Part shown: one piece after another, positions 36,484 to 46,900 of the stretch | Numbering within the stretch: the first letter of the stretch is position 1 | Layout: every line of letters starts with the position of its first letter | Source: Vanilla planifolia | Taxonomy: Eukaryota > Streptophyta > Magnoliopsida > Asparagales > Orchidaceae | Direction: 5' to 3' | Length of the DNA: 64,000 nt | NCBI GenBank assembly: GCA_023846275.1 | Contig: JAIUJO010000165.1 | Coordinates: 787,001 to 851,000, forward strand | The notes under the pieces: model-generated | Told to the model about the DNA's origin: nothing | What the model saw: only the letters and a program-made list of their open reading frames with translations | The model's database searches: none | Made by a program: the position numbers and the translations under genes

Positions 36484-39400
36484 GTTATGTCAATATTAGT
36501 TTTCCTTGTGTATGATTTAAGTATAATTTAATTAGGAATGCTTGAGGAAGTCTGTAAATTGATACCACAGATACCTAGATGCCTTGTTGCAGCACCGGGG
36601 ACATTTTTTTGCACCCTATGATTTTGTTTAAAGTTGAGGGGAAAGACATGCACCAAAACCAACATAAGAATTTTGAAATGCTATCTCAATTTTTTTGTTG
36701 AAAACTGATCAGCATTTTTTGAAAGCTTAATGCTTTTTTTTCCTTTTTTTCAAAGATTTGAATCTTTTACCATAAAAGTAGACCGACGTAACTAGCGGTG
36801 AGCTACAATTCATGGATGTGAAAGGACAATGTTAATCTTATTTTTACATTTTCCACGAAAGAACTCTTTTCTGATACTTTTATGTTATATGAATCAATGT
36901 ATCACATTGTTAGGGCATGGAAGGCATTCGAAGCATAGGTAGAAAAATGGGAACAATCGACAGCTAAAGCATACCAAGCCGTACGTGGATCTAAGACTTT
37001 ATAAGTGATTGCTATATCCCAGGTTTGGAAGGCACTACATCTTGATAACCTAGCCATAATTAAAGGAGATTTAATCTCATTCTATACGATTTATGTTTAG
37101 GATCAACCTTAAATGATTTGATTTTGTATTACAATAAGAATTATTGTTTATATAGATAAAATAAATTGATAAATTGACAATAGAAACTTAATTAATTTTA
37201 TTTATTCAAAAGAAAAGTATACATATTATTAATATAATAGTATTTCAAATAATAATATATTCTTGATTATCTAAATCTAAATGATAACAAGACAATTAAT
37301 ATAACTTAACTCTTAAATATCCATCCCAATAGATGGTCTAGTGTTGGAGGCGTGTGACGGTTGTTACTGATTAGTGAGATAGATTTAAAAGTTAATTTAT
37401 GAAATAACATCTAAGTTTACGAAGCAAACTAATAGGTGAAATCCCTTGATAATACTTGAGCAATAAAGATTGGGGTGTAGATATACACAAGGGAATGTCA
37501 AGGGTTTATGGAATACATAATAATAATTTCTACATGAATATGGTCTTGTAGCTCATAAGAAGTGAAGTGGAACATAAAACTCGTATATAAAGTCTATCAT
37601 GCATGATGTTCATAAATGAAAAAGTAAGACATGCATCAATGGTCAAATGTGGCATCCAATTGCTTAAATATTTTAGACATGTCAATTGAACTAATGCCAA
37701 AAACATAAATACCCATATAAGTTATGAATATCAACATTATGAATAACAAAATTCCAACTTATGAAATTGCTTGTTTGAAATTCAACTATACTTATGATAC
37801 AAAAAGTAGAGTTAGTATGCATCGATATTCTAATATATCTATAAAATACTAAAACATATATATAAGTAATCATGTACATCACAATTTACCTATCATAACT
37901 CATATATAATATAATCACTTAGTGGATGTATTAGGATCACCTTAAAATAGGAGGAACATTATAGCCAACCTAAAACAAAAGTGAGGTTATGACTAACTTG
38001 AAACAATAGAGTTCTCTTTCTAAGAGCTTGTTGACCTAGTTATCCAATCATATAATAAAAATGTTATCATTAATTGTTATATTCAACATTCAAATATGCT
38101 TATATATAATCAATCATAGCGTTATTAGTAATGTTGCAATAACATTATGCAACATGATCTTTAGAGGAATATGTATTGTATGTATCACATGAAATGCAAA
38201 TGTTTATGAAAAAAATATAATGTTCAATAGTAAAAATGCTCTGTTAGTTTCATATGAATAAAAAAGCATATAAATAACCAACTTGTTATAACATGTTACG
38301 TGTTTTCTTATTGAGATCATGCAACAATTTGAAGAAACAAACTAGCTATAGGTACATATAACTTTTATTATTTAATGAAAATAAATTACATATAAAAATT
38401 GATTTAACTTAAACTAAGAAATCAATGTAAGTTCCTCAAGTTGAAGTATGCATTCTTCCAATTGTTAGATGTCACATATTGCAAAATATACGTGTTACGT
38501 ATGAACTTCTTTTAAGTGTGCAATGCTACTTCAACTACTGATTATTTGTACTATTGAAAAGTGATGTCTAGACCAAACTTATGTTGTACACATTTATGCA
38601 AATTTAAATTCAATGATTCAATTTATTGTTCTAGCTTTTGTGATTTATTCAATTGATTTTAAACAAAGAAACTTATTCATGATATGCTCCATCATGCCTC
38701 AATAACAATTTGTATCATGCCTATACTAGCCATTCCTACAATTGGCTCTACATTAGTGAATTGGGCTTTTATTGTATTTTGATTATTTTTTGTTTTAATT
38801 GTGTGAATGTTGCATGTCTGCTCTCATGTTTTTCTCTATTTGAGAAGAAATAAAAGGCTAAATCACCATGGTGTCACTATGTGTCGTATCTTGATATTAA
38901 TAGAAAAATCCATGACTTTGATAGCAAGCTGGAAATCAAGGCTGAGTAATTTGACATTGTCTTATTAAATAAAAAAGATATATGTTAGAGAAGAATTTTG
39001 TAATCAGAGCAAACAAATCTTATTTAATTAAAAAATATGCTCAACATTACACAAATTTTGATAATAAGCACTTATAAGGTAAAAAATATAAAGTTACTTA
39101 TAGTCCAAATTTTGAAGATGACAAGATAAGTAATTAAGATTATATAATAAAACACCTCAATATACCAATATCAAAAGATAGTTTATTTCTAATACTCCAA
39201 CGACAATTTACTAATCAAGTAATTTGGGTCTAAAAAATATATATAAAGCAATGTTTGAGGTTCTATCCAATTAGTAGATGAAACTTCATGCCACAACATG
39301 TACAACAAGGTGTTAAAGAATGAATGCTCTACCAATTGAATAAGATGAAAAACCAAAAGTATGGAATATTCTATCATGTATGTTATTCCTGAACAATGAA

Positions 39401-41275
39401 AGTAAAGATTTGCTTGAACTCTTAAATGCTATTTAAAATTATTTATTTTGATTAATCATGTTAATCAACTTAATTTAATATAACATAAATGTTAACAAAA
39501 ATTTTTGACATATATATTATCCAATACGTAATTGTCAAACTTGCCAAATAGACAAAATTTACAAACATACACATGATATGGCAATTTGGCATCATGATCC
39601 ACTATATTAATGCAAAGAATAATATATGTATATTCATATATGTAGTCATACATCCTGTCATCCAATCACAATAGCTCATAGGTATTATAATTATCATGTT
39701 GGTTTGGGTTAGATGGATGTTCACCACTATACTAAATAGAAGAGTCATGACTTCTTGAGCTTTTTGATTGGAATAGAAAACCATTATACGACATAAGGAT
39801 ACCATTAAGCACTGTGTCCCACATACAACCAATGGCCATATGATTGATGGTGAAATTATTTTAAATGATGTACTATTATTAAGCATCATGAGCTTCATAT
39901 AAATAATTAATATTGTAAATAAATAATTATAATGTGGAATGCATTGAATATGAACAAGTCATATGTGAATAAAGTAAGAACATAAATAACCAATATGTCA
40001 CTACATATAATTTGCTATCCTTAGAGATCATACACTAATCACAAGTATACATATCACATAACAATTTACATCTAAATTTTCTTTATACTTAAGATAAATG
40101 ATTACAACAAAACAAGGCCTTACATGAATTTTAATGTTTTTTAGAATGTATATGTTAAACTTTATTTATCATCTGTCATTGAATTAAGGAGAGTGTTTAC
40201 AACAAAAATCATAATTTTTCTCTAATAAGCAAAGCTCGCATATTACAAAATGCGCTATCCTAAACTGCACTATAATTTGCAAATGAATTTGAACAAATTT
40301 TGATATTACATATGTGTGACATGTAGTTAACAACATATTTACTTGGATGGATAACACTAATAGTAATTTGGTACAACTTGTTAAATTAATTATTGTAGAT
40401 AAATAAATAAAAAATTTAATAAACAATCATGAAGAGATGATTGTTAATTTGTTTGAGATTTTGAGATCAAAGAAAGAGCATTCATGTGACCAAGAAGTAT
40501 TATGTGCAGACCTTGGATTTAGGAAAAAAATATGGCTATGGGGCAGCAAGAGGACAATTTAATATGTAGTTTTTGCAAATAAGAGAGGGTGTTTAGCCTT
40601 TACAAAAAGAGTTATAACCTTAAACATAAGATTGCGAAACTATGGAATTCTCATTTCATGTATTGTACATGAATTATTACGTATAATATGTTACTGCTTA
40701 ATGAACAATACGTCACCCCAAGAAATATGGTGTATAGAGTGTATAAGAACTAGATAAAGAATTATAAGTAATATGTCAGTGGTATAGAGACAAAACAAAA
40801 AATTATATACAATACATGAATTTTTATATACGATAAATTGGGTTTATAAGGGCCAACTAGAGAATTACCTACAATAAGTGAATTATTATGTATGATAGGC
40901 AGATTCAACAGACAACACAAAAAGAATAAGAATTGCACATAGTAGAGAGTAATTACAGATATGGACATACTATATGTCGAGGTGATGTATAGCCCTTCAA
41001 CTTGATGTAATTCTCCTGAGAAAAAATTGTCTATGAAATTTTTGGATAATTAAATGATTGTGGAGAAACAAAGTTTTATAAGAATTATTATGAGAAGATA
41101 TTTATGATTTAAATTTTATATTTATTGGGAAAGTTTTTTAGAAATAAATACATGATTAATTGAATTTTAAGTTTTGGGATTTATTTTTTTATATATATGA
41201 ATTGAAATTTTGTTGAATTTTATTTTAGAATATTACTTTAAATTTTAGTAAGTGGAACATCATGTTTGGAAATCA
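36484..41275 (+). other. First part of a long intron, no coding relic recognised
   Basis: More than 8 kb separate exon 2 from the next motor exon relic; this is the first part. Small open frames at 37,691, 39,189, 39,602 and 40,184 (all minus) lack family motifs. A motif of about 28 bases occurs three times, at 40,662, 40,807 and 40,869 (listed separately). Confidence 0.55.
40662..40897 (+). repeat. Three degenerate copies of a motif of about 28 bases
   Basis: Copies are at 40,662 ('attgtacatgaattattac', followed by gtata), 40,807 ('atacaatacatgaatttt', then tatatacgata) and 40,869 ('ctacaataagtgaattatta', then tgtatgata). The shared pattern is ACAATA-ATGAATT-TTA-TATA(C/T)GATA. The spacing is irregular (145 and 62 bases). 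No function is evident. Confidence 0.55.
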
Positions 41276-41790
41276 AAAGATGTGTGAGGAAGAAGAGAAC
41301 CATTCTAATAACAAAATGGCCATAATAGCTCAAGGGAAAGGATATTAACTGAATGGAAAGTATATCAGGGATATAGTTTAGGAGGGTTGTTATGCAAGCT
41401 AAAAATGAGAAGAATGTGAGAATGAATCAAGCAAATTGCCTTCTGGAGCAATTCTTAAGCTTACCTTCAATACACCTAGCAGGCATTATAGATCCTTTCC
41501 ATGTAGATGACTGTCTAGATAAGATTGAAAAGTTTTTTAATAGTATGGCGCGTGTGAACCACAAGAGAGTTCTTTTGGTGGTATTAGTTTTAATTAGTGT
41601 TGCTAGGCATTGGTTATAAGGTAATGTAGAATCTTATTTGGAGTAGGAGCACATTTTAAAATATCCTGAAGAGAATTTCATCAAGATATTTTTGATTTTA
41701 TATCCTAGAGTTGGCTATAGAAAATATGAGAGATGGGACTAGTCATGTATGCATTGGAATTGTTGGCTACAGAGACAGAGATATAAGTTA
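41276..41790 (+). mobile_element. Ty3/gypsy-type gag relic
   Basis: The open frame 41,392-41,619 includes HLAGIIDPFHVDDCLDKIEK, FFNSMARVNHKRVLLVVLVL and ARHWL. This matches the retrotransposon gag pattern in which 'DP....W/CLD.IEK.F' is followed by 'KV..A...L...A..WW'. After a stop the frame continues with EEN/FIKIF-like text (the 'W..F...F...Y' part of gag). No protease, reverse transcriptase or integrase was found next to it, and no primer-binding site was recognised. It lies inside the long kinesin intron. Confidence 0.65.
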
Positions 41791-44700
41791 TTTTGGAAGG
41801 GTTAATTTTTTATATTATTTTTCTTAATCAACTCTTGAGTGAACTTTTTAGGAGCATTTTATGGTTTTTTTAAGTTGGCACAATATTTTTAACATGCATG
41901 GCATCAAATATGTCACTAATTTGCATTATATTACAAAAAAAATAGAAAGGGATATTTTGTTTTAGTAAATAAAATATTATAAAAGTTAAACAAAGATTTG
42001 TCATAAGAATCAAGCTCTTATACTAAAAGAAGTCATTGTGTTGCCAAATTGTTTTATGACATTTTGAAGTATCGTTTAGTGGTAGAATCTAATAACCAAA
42101 CCAATGATGTGTTGTGTCTCACTCTTGGGTATCGTTTAGGGGTGAAACGTAATTTTAATTGAATATCTAGCTTTTTTAGGATTAAACTATATCTATTAAT
42201 AGAAAGGAAAGTTAAAAGTGTTGAATAAAGATAATATTTAATTAAAATGGGGCTTGCATACGAATGGAAGTTTAAAATAAGTGTCAAAATATTTACAAAG
42301 AAAATTTAAAAGGATTTAATATAAAGTATGGAAACATTGCATTGATATATTAGTCTCATTTTAGATAACTTACAATTGATACAATATATTTTGTTATTGG
42401 GATCTAACATACATCATGACCCAACCTTAAGTTCCTTGTATTTTTCTTATATATTTTTTGTCTATTGAGCTCTTGATTTTTGGCCTAGTTTGTTTTGGCT
42501 ACAAATATTTGCAAAACGAAGACATATCACAGGAAGATTGTTGGCTCATTATTTGTTCCTATGGTAATAATACAATAATTGCAAGTATATTTAAAAAAAC
42601 ATGCTCAAGAAAAGAGATTATAATGAAACATGACTTATTGATGGTTTTGAGATATAATAAACATAAATAGCTTATAAAAATTTATTTAGCTTATATGAAT
42701 AAATTAATTAGAGTCTTTAATGATGAGAGGTATACTTATTACAAGAATATAAGGGAGCAATAAGGGTGATATTAGCTTTATAGTTTCTTACTTTTGCTTA
42801 TATGGTTATGTTAGAATTTTGTTGATATTTAATGCATGAGATGTTGTGAGAATTATATGTATTAATTTGATATTTGATAGAATTATTATTTTATTTTCAT
42901 TGTAAGAACTATTTCAATTATGTGAATCATGTCTTTGTGAAAGAGATTTACCTTTCTCTCTTTTTAATCTTCAAATTCTTATACAAGTTTTTAAAGTAGG
43001 TTTCTTTGTATCATTACATAGTGGTTTTTTGTCTTGCTAGTACATATCTCTTTGAATTCTCCATACTTATACACTTGAGTCATGTTTTATAAGAAAATTG
43101 GTTTTTAACCTCAATTTCTACTTCTTGTTTCTACCAACGAGATGATTTGAAATTTTGGGCACACTTTTTAGATCTTCTATGCACTAACTCAGTTGTATTA
43201 CCAATATAATTGACTATGTTATCTTGCATATGATTTGTGTTTTGCCTTATCTCCTAGAATAAGACTTTTATTCTTGAATAAATTTCTTTTCTTATCTTTA
43301 AGTTAATATTTTCTATTCTTGGGTAATTCATTTGTTTTGTCTCTTAAACTTTTTAAAGTGGACATCTTAGATCATTAATTGATGTTGGATGGTCAAACAT
43401 TTCGTGGTGTTACCTTAAAATCTTTACAATCTAAAAGTTCTTTTTCATCTTTAAGAAACAATCAATGTGTTTAATAGACTTTTCTTTTCCAGTAACTAAT
43501 ACTCCTTTTTTACTTAAAAAAGTACAAGCAATAATAAAATCATACGCTAAAGTGAACAAGAAAATAATTTCATTATCTTTATTAATTTTCCCAATCTATA
43601 TCCACCAAGATACTGTTTAAAATCTTTTTTTTACCTATATTCTATTTAAGTCTCTTAAAATTAAAAATGTTTTCATGGATGCTTAGTGTTAATTTTTCCA
43701 AATCAATATAAACTTTTCCTTAACATATTTTGTCTTTTTTAAAGAGTGGTCATTGCCAACATTTATAGCTTGGTTTTTTATGATGATCTTTGAAGCTATG
43801 ATCCTTTGACTAATCCTCATAACATCTGTTAAACCTTTTGAATTTTTATTCAAAATTATGACAATTCTTTTTCTATCATGTTTCTAACCTAACTGTCAAA
43901 ACATAAATCATAAAATATAACATTATTTTTCCTTGTCTCATATCTACTTAGCTTTTTGAACACTCAACATAGCCATCATTGAATAATTACATTCAAAAAT
44001 TCCATCATCTTCCAAACTAAAATACATATATTTTAATATTCTATAATAAGTCTTGTCACTTAGACTAACTTTTTTATTCAGTCATCCAGGATAATGCGAT
44101 AGCTCTTGCTAATTTATGACAACTTCTAGGTGTGTAGAGCTCGTGCTCAATTGTCACTTTATCCATACAATATACCACATTACTTCCAAGGGATGCATTA
44201 ACATTAATGCAATTTTGTTTGGGCTTCATGTCATTGTTTTTGGTTAGTTTTACACAGGTTTTGAATTGCATAACACAACCCTTCACTTCATTTAAATAGA
44301 ATCTGGACTTGGAAGAAACCTGCTGAACTAGTAACTATTTTAGAAGGTGCAATTCTATGGTTTGATTTCCTGATTTATTGAATTGAAAGGTTGAAAAGTG
44401 TGGTAGAGTTGTCATTAGGCTAATTTGTCTTTTATCCATGAAATTAAGGTTCAATGACATTGGACAATCTACTAAACTTTTGTTACATGCTAATCCATGG
44501 CCAAAAATGTTACTAGTCAATCTAAAAGCATTTTTAAAGTAGATAGCAAACAATTAGATTTATATGGCATTATTTCAACAAGAAAAGCAAACATAGGCCA
44601 TCCATAAAATGAACTAAGCATGCTGCTCTAGAATCCATATCATGTAGTGAAGTGATCACATGAGATCTAAGGAAATTCAAGAAAACATTAGTGAACGGTA

Positions 44701-44825
44701 ACAACGACTAACAATTTTCATAGAAGCAAGTCCATATTTCAGAGCATGAATTTACCACATGTAAGAAGTTCCAAAAACAATGGATGCTCTTTTTAATAAA
44801 AATATAGATCAAAGAAAGAAAAAAG
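41791..44825 (+). other. Second part of the long intron, no gene recognised
   Basis: AT-rich. The phrase GTATCGTTTAG(T/G)GGTGAAA-like occurs twice at about 42,068 and 42,129. Open frames at 42,458-42,670 (plus) and 44,074-44,553 (minus) show no family motif. Confidence 0.5.
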
Positions 44826-44873
44826 CAAAAATGGAATAGCAACCTGAAGGAAAACCATGTACAATGAATGAGA
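44826..44873 (+). pseudogene. Possible remnant of the kinesin P-loop exon (right copy)
   Basis: The string GGAAAACCATGTACAATGAA resembles the coding sequence for GKT.TMN in the kinesin P-loop (YGQT.SGKT.TM), with a one-base loss; the preceding 'aatggaatagcaacctgaa' can be aligned to the YGQTxS part with indels and a stop. Position, between exon 2 and the REFL exon, is right. The match is short and degraded, so this call is tentative. If correct, ATP binding is abolished. Confidence 0.35.
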
Positions 44874-44943
44874 GAAAGAAAATCAGTTTAATTTTGTACT
44901 GTTTGATAGCTATTTAGCTTTAATTTTTTGTCATTTAGAAAGT

Positions 44944-45042
44944 GGATAGAGAGTTCCTTGTTCTAGTTTCTTGTACAATGAGGATATCAATGACTTGTTG
45001 GCTCCTTTGCATCAAAAGTTGCAAATTCACAAATCACTTGAG
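44944..45042 (+). pseudogene. Kinesin motor exon relic (right copy): REFL...NDLLAP
   Basis: The frame reads REFLVLVSC; then, after a small deletion, YNEDINDLLAPLHQKLQIHK and SLE, ending at a donor GTATAT (45,043). This is the kinesin segment REFLLRVSYLEIYNEDINDLLAP...LQIHE. The YLEI part is lost and the frame shifts near 44,973. There is no left-copy counterpart. Confidence 0.85.
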
Positions 45043-45143
45043 GTATATTTCCAATTTGTTAAATGTGGTTCTATGTTTAATCACTATGAACTTTATTTAT
45101 TTCTATTTGAATTATAAGTTCTACCTTATTTATGAAGAGAGCT

Positions 45144-45225
45144 ATAGATGTTGCTAGTTTGAAGGAGGAGATTGTTATCTCCCCTGGACAAGTTCTTCAA
45201 CTCATGGAATTTGATGAATGCATGG
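45144..45225 (+). pseudogene. Kinesin motor exon relic (right copy): LKEEIV...LMEFDE
   Basis: The frame reads IDVASLKEEIVISPGQVLQL followed by MEFDE, matching KIN-7O GIFVAGLREEIVASPQQVLEMMEFGE as remembered. The frame is open. After MEFDE the similarity ends and no consensus donor is apparent, so the 3' boundary is uncertain. It lies 101 bases after the previous exon. Confidence 0.85.
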
Positions 45226-45301
45226 CCAAAATGTCATTTCCTCGATTTAGTTATATCATAATAGCTTTGCAACTTAAGGGCACAATTTTTTTCATTTTAA
45301 A

Positions 45302-45370
45302 TTTCATTGACACAATGGGGAGACAAACATGAACCTTTACAGTAGCCGCTCCTATACAATTTTTCGCATG
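45302..45370 (+). pseudogene. Kinesin switch I exon relic (right copy): NGETNMN...SSRSYTIF
   Basis: The frame reads H, a TGA stop (45,308-45,310), then HNGETNMNLYSSRSYTIFRM. This is the kinesin switch I region (HRHIGETNMN..SSRSHTIFRM). The stop is a CGA-to-TGA change at the HRH arginine. The NxxSSRSH signature needed for nucleotide hydrolysis is kept except for His-to-Tyr. A donor-like GCATGT follows. There is no left-copy counterpart. Confidence 0.85.
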
Positions 45371-45446
45371 GCATGTATATTTGTTTGTTATCCTGCTTTC
45401 TCTAGAAGTTTTTTTAAATATCTCAACTAATTAAATTTAATTACAG

Positions 45447-45515
45447 ACTGTTGAAAGTAGGAAGAGAAGTGTAGGTGATTCAATTAATTGTTTTGATGAT
45501 ATTCATGTATATATT
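45447..45515 (+). pseudogene. Kinesin motor exon relic (right copy): VESRKRS...DDIHVY
   Basis: After TTACAG the frame reads TVESRKRSVGDSINCFDDIH and VYI, fitting IIESR... DAVRVSVL ahead of the switch II exon. The frame is open. The end is either before GTATAT at 45,507 or slightly later. Position and spacing agree with the surrounding motor exons. Confidence 0.75.
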
Positions 45516-45637
45516 CCAAAATGTTGTTTTGGCAGCAAAATAATCATGCGTTTGTTTTTTTTGTTTGTCGTCTCTTATGCTTCTTTTTGGAATAGTTCTT
45601 GATGGTTTGCATAAATTTTTCTTTTTCTTTTAGATAG

Positions 45638-45783
45638 AATTTGGTGGATCTTGCTAGATCAAAATGTGCTATTAAAACCGGTGGAGAAGGTGTACGCTTG
45701 AGAGAAGGCTCATATATAAATATGTGCTTGATGACCCTTGGTACCGTAATTAAGAAACTAAGCGATGGTGTTAAAAGCCAAGG
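45638..45783 (+). pseudogene. Kinesin switch II exon relic (right copy), open but with altered active site
   Basis: The frame reads [37 protein letters not shown] and [12 protein letters not shown], ending at the consensus donor GTACGT (45,784). It is the best-preserved exon in the window and has no stop or shift. Yet the near-invariant DLAGSER became DLARSKC and INKSL became INMCL, changes expected to destroy the motor ATPase. The intron phase (2) fits the next exon. The left arm's homology ends just downstream, so there is no left copy of this exon. Confidence 0.92.
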
Positions 45784-45859
45784 GTACGTTGCATCATTAT
45801 ATTTTTACGTCTCAATTATATGGCTAGCGTGTTGTTTCTCATGGAAGATTGTGATCTAG

Positions 45860-45962
45860 TTCTCATGTACCATATTGGGACAGGAAGTTAACTTGCATTT
45901 TGTAGCCTTCTCTCCGTGGAAATGCAAATACTATTATGATTTGTAACATCACCCTCTCACAG
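45860..45962 (+). pseudogene. Kinesin motor exon relic (right copy) with shared nonsense codon
   Basis: After CTAG the frame, joined in phase 2, reads SHVPYWDRKLTCIL, a TAG stop (45,903-45,905), then PSLRGNANTIMICNITLSQ, ending at CAG/GTTCTT. It is the segment [23 protein letters not shown].. of kinesin motors. The stop replaces the glutamine of ILQP and is also present in the left copy (24,328-24,330), as is the TRIL-to-TCIL change. Both exons are 103 bases long. Confidence 0.9.
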
Positions 45963-46659
45963 GTTCTTAATTCAATTTACTTGATTTAAATTGATTGAGA
46001 AATTTACTACATGAAATCCCATAAAGCCCATGCAATTGACCTGACAATAGTTAAAATATAAGGTTGTGGGCTTTTAAGGTTATCAAAGATGCCTAACATA
46101 GTAGATGTAAGTTAAAATTAATTAGGACTATATAAGCTTTGGCTAAATGTATTGTGATGGTTAAGCCACTAACTTGTGTAGCCTTAAATCATTTTATGAT
46201 ATCCATATCTAGATCTTGTGTTCAAGGGACAAAAAATAGTTGCACAAATACATTGAACTCATGTTGAATTTAATGAAGTACTTGATTTGTCTATGAGGTA
46301 TTTTCATCTTGAGCCCTTATTAGAAAACTTTCTTTTTTTACAATAGCAATAGTATAAGTAAAAGTGTGAAAATGACAAGAAGCAAAGGATCAAGGTGAAA
46401 GGAGAGGAGGATTATTTTCATAAGAAGATTGATTTTTGTAAGAATCAATTCAAGCGGGTTTGAATTCATGAACTTTTGATTCTTAGAATTTCCTAAGTAT
46501 TTCAAGTTTTTCAAGTTTTTACTTTTTAGAAGCTCTAATTTATTTCATACATCCTCAGCATCCCTTTTTATAGAGATTTTGGCATCATATTTAATTATAA
46601 AACCAAAAAGATGTGATTTTGATAAAAAAATGAAAAATTCTGCACCTATTCTACTCTAT

Positions 46660-46900
46660 CTACTCATGTGTACACCTATGTAATTAGGCTATCCAGGAGA
46701 GTGGCTACTATTCTTATATGCAAAACATGTATGCAGTTAGTCATTACACATGTGCCTGCCCCATCCAAGTGCACTTGCCTGGTGTGTCGTGCCCTTTTGC
46801 ATGTGCTCATGAACCTTCACATACAATGCTTGGCCATTGCTCTACAATGGTCTTGTTGCTTCGTGCTGTTTTGTTGATTTTCATCGTTTTATCACTGCCT
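46660..46900 (+). mobile_element. LTR-like, less AT-rich block in kinesin intron (right arm)
   Basis: Mirror of 23,281-23,600. It runs through CATGTATGCAGTTAGTCA and ends with CTTGTTGCTTCGTGCTGTTT then GTTGATTTTCATCGTTTTAT. It has the same enrichment in CATG and TGCC. Presence in both arms means the insertion preceded their separation. Confidence 0.4.

Noticed and set aside
41276..41790. Complete Ty3/gypsy element around the gag relic
   Set aside because: No LTR pair, primer-binding site or pol domain could be found in 37-45 kb by eye.
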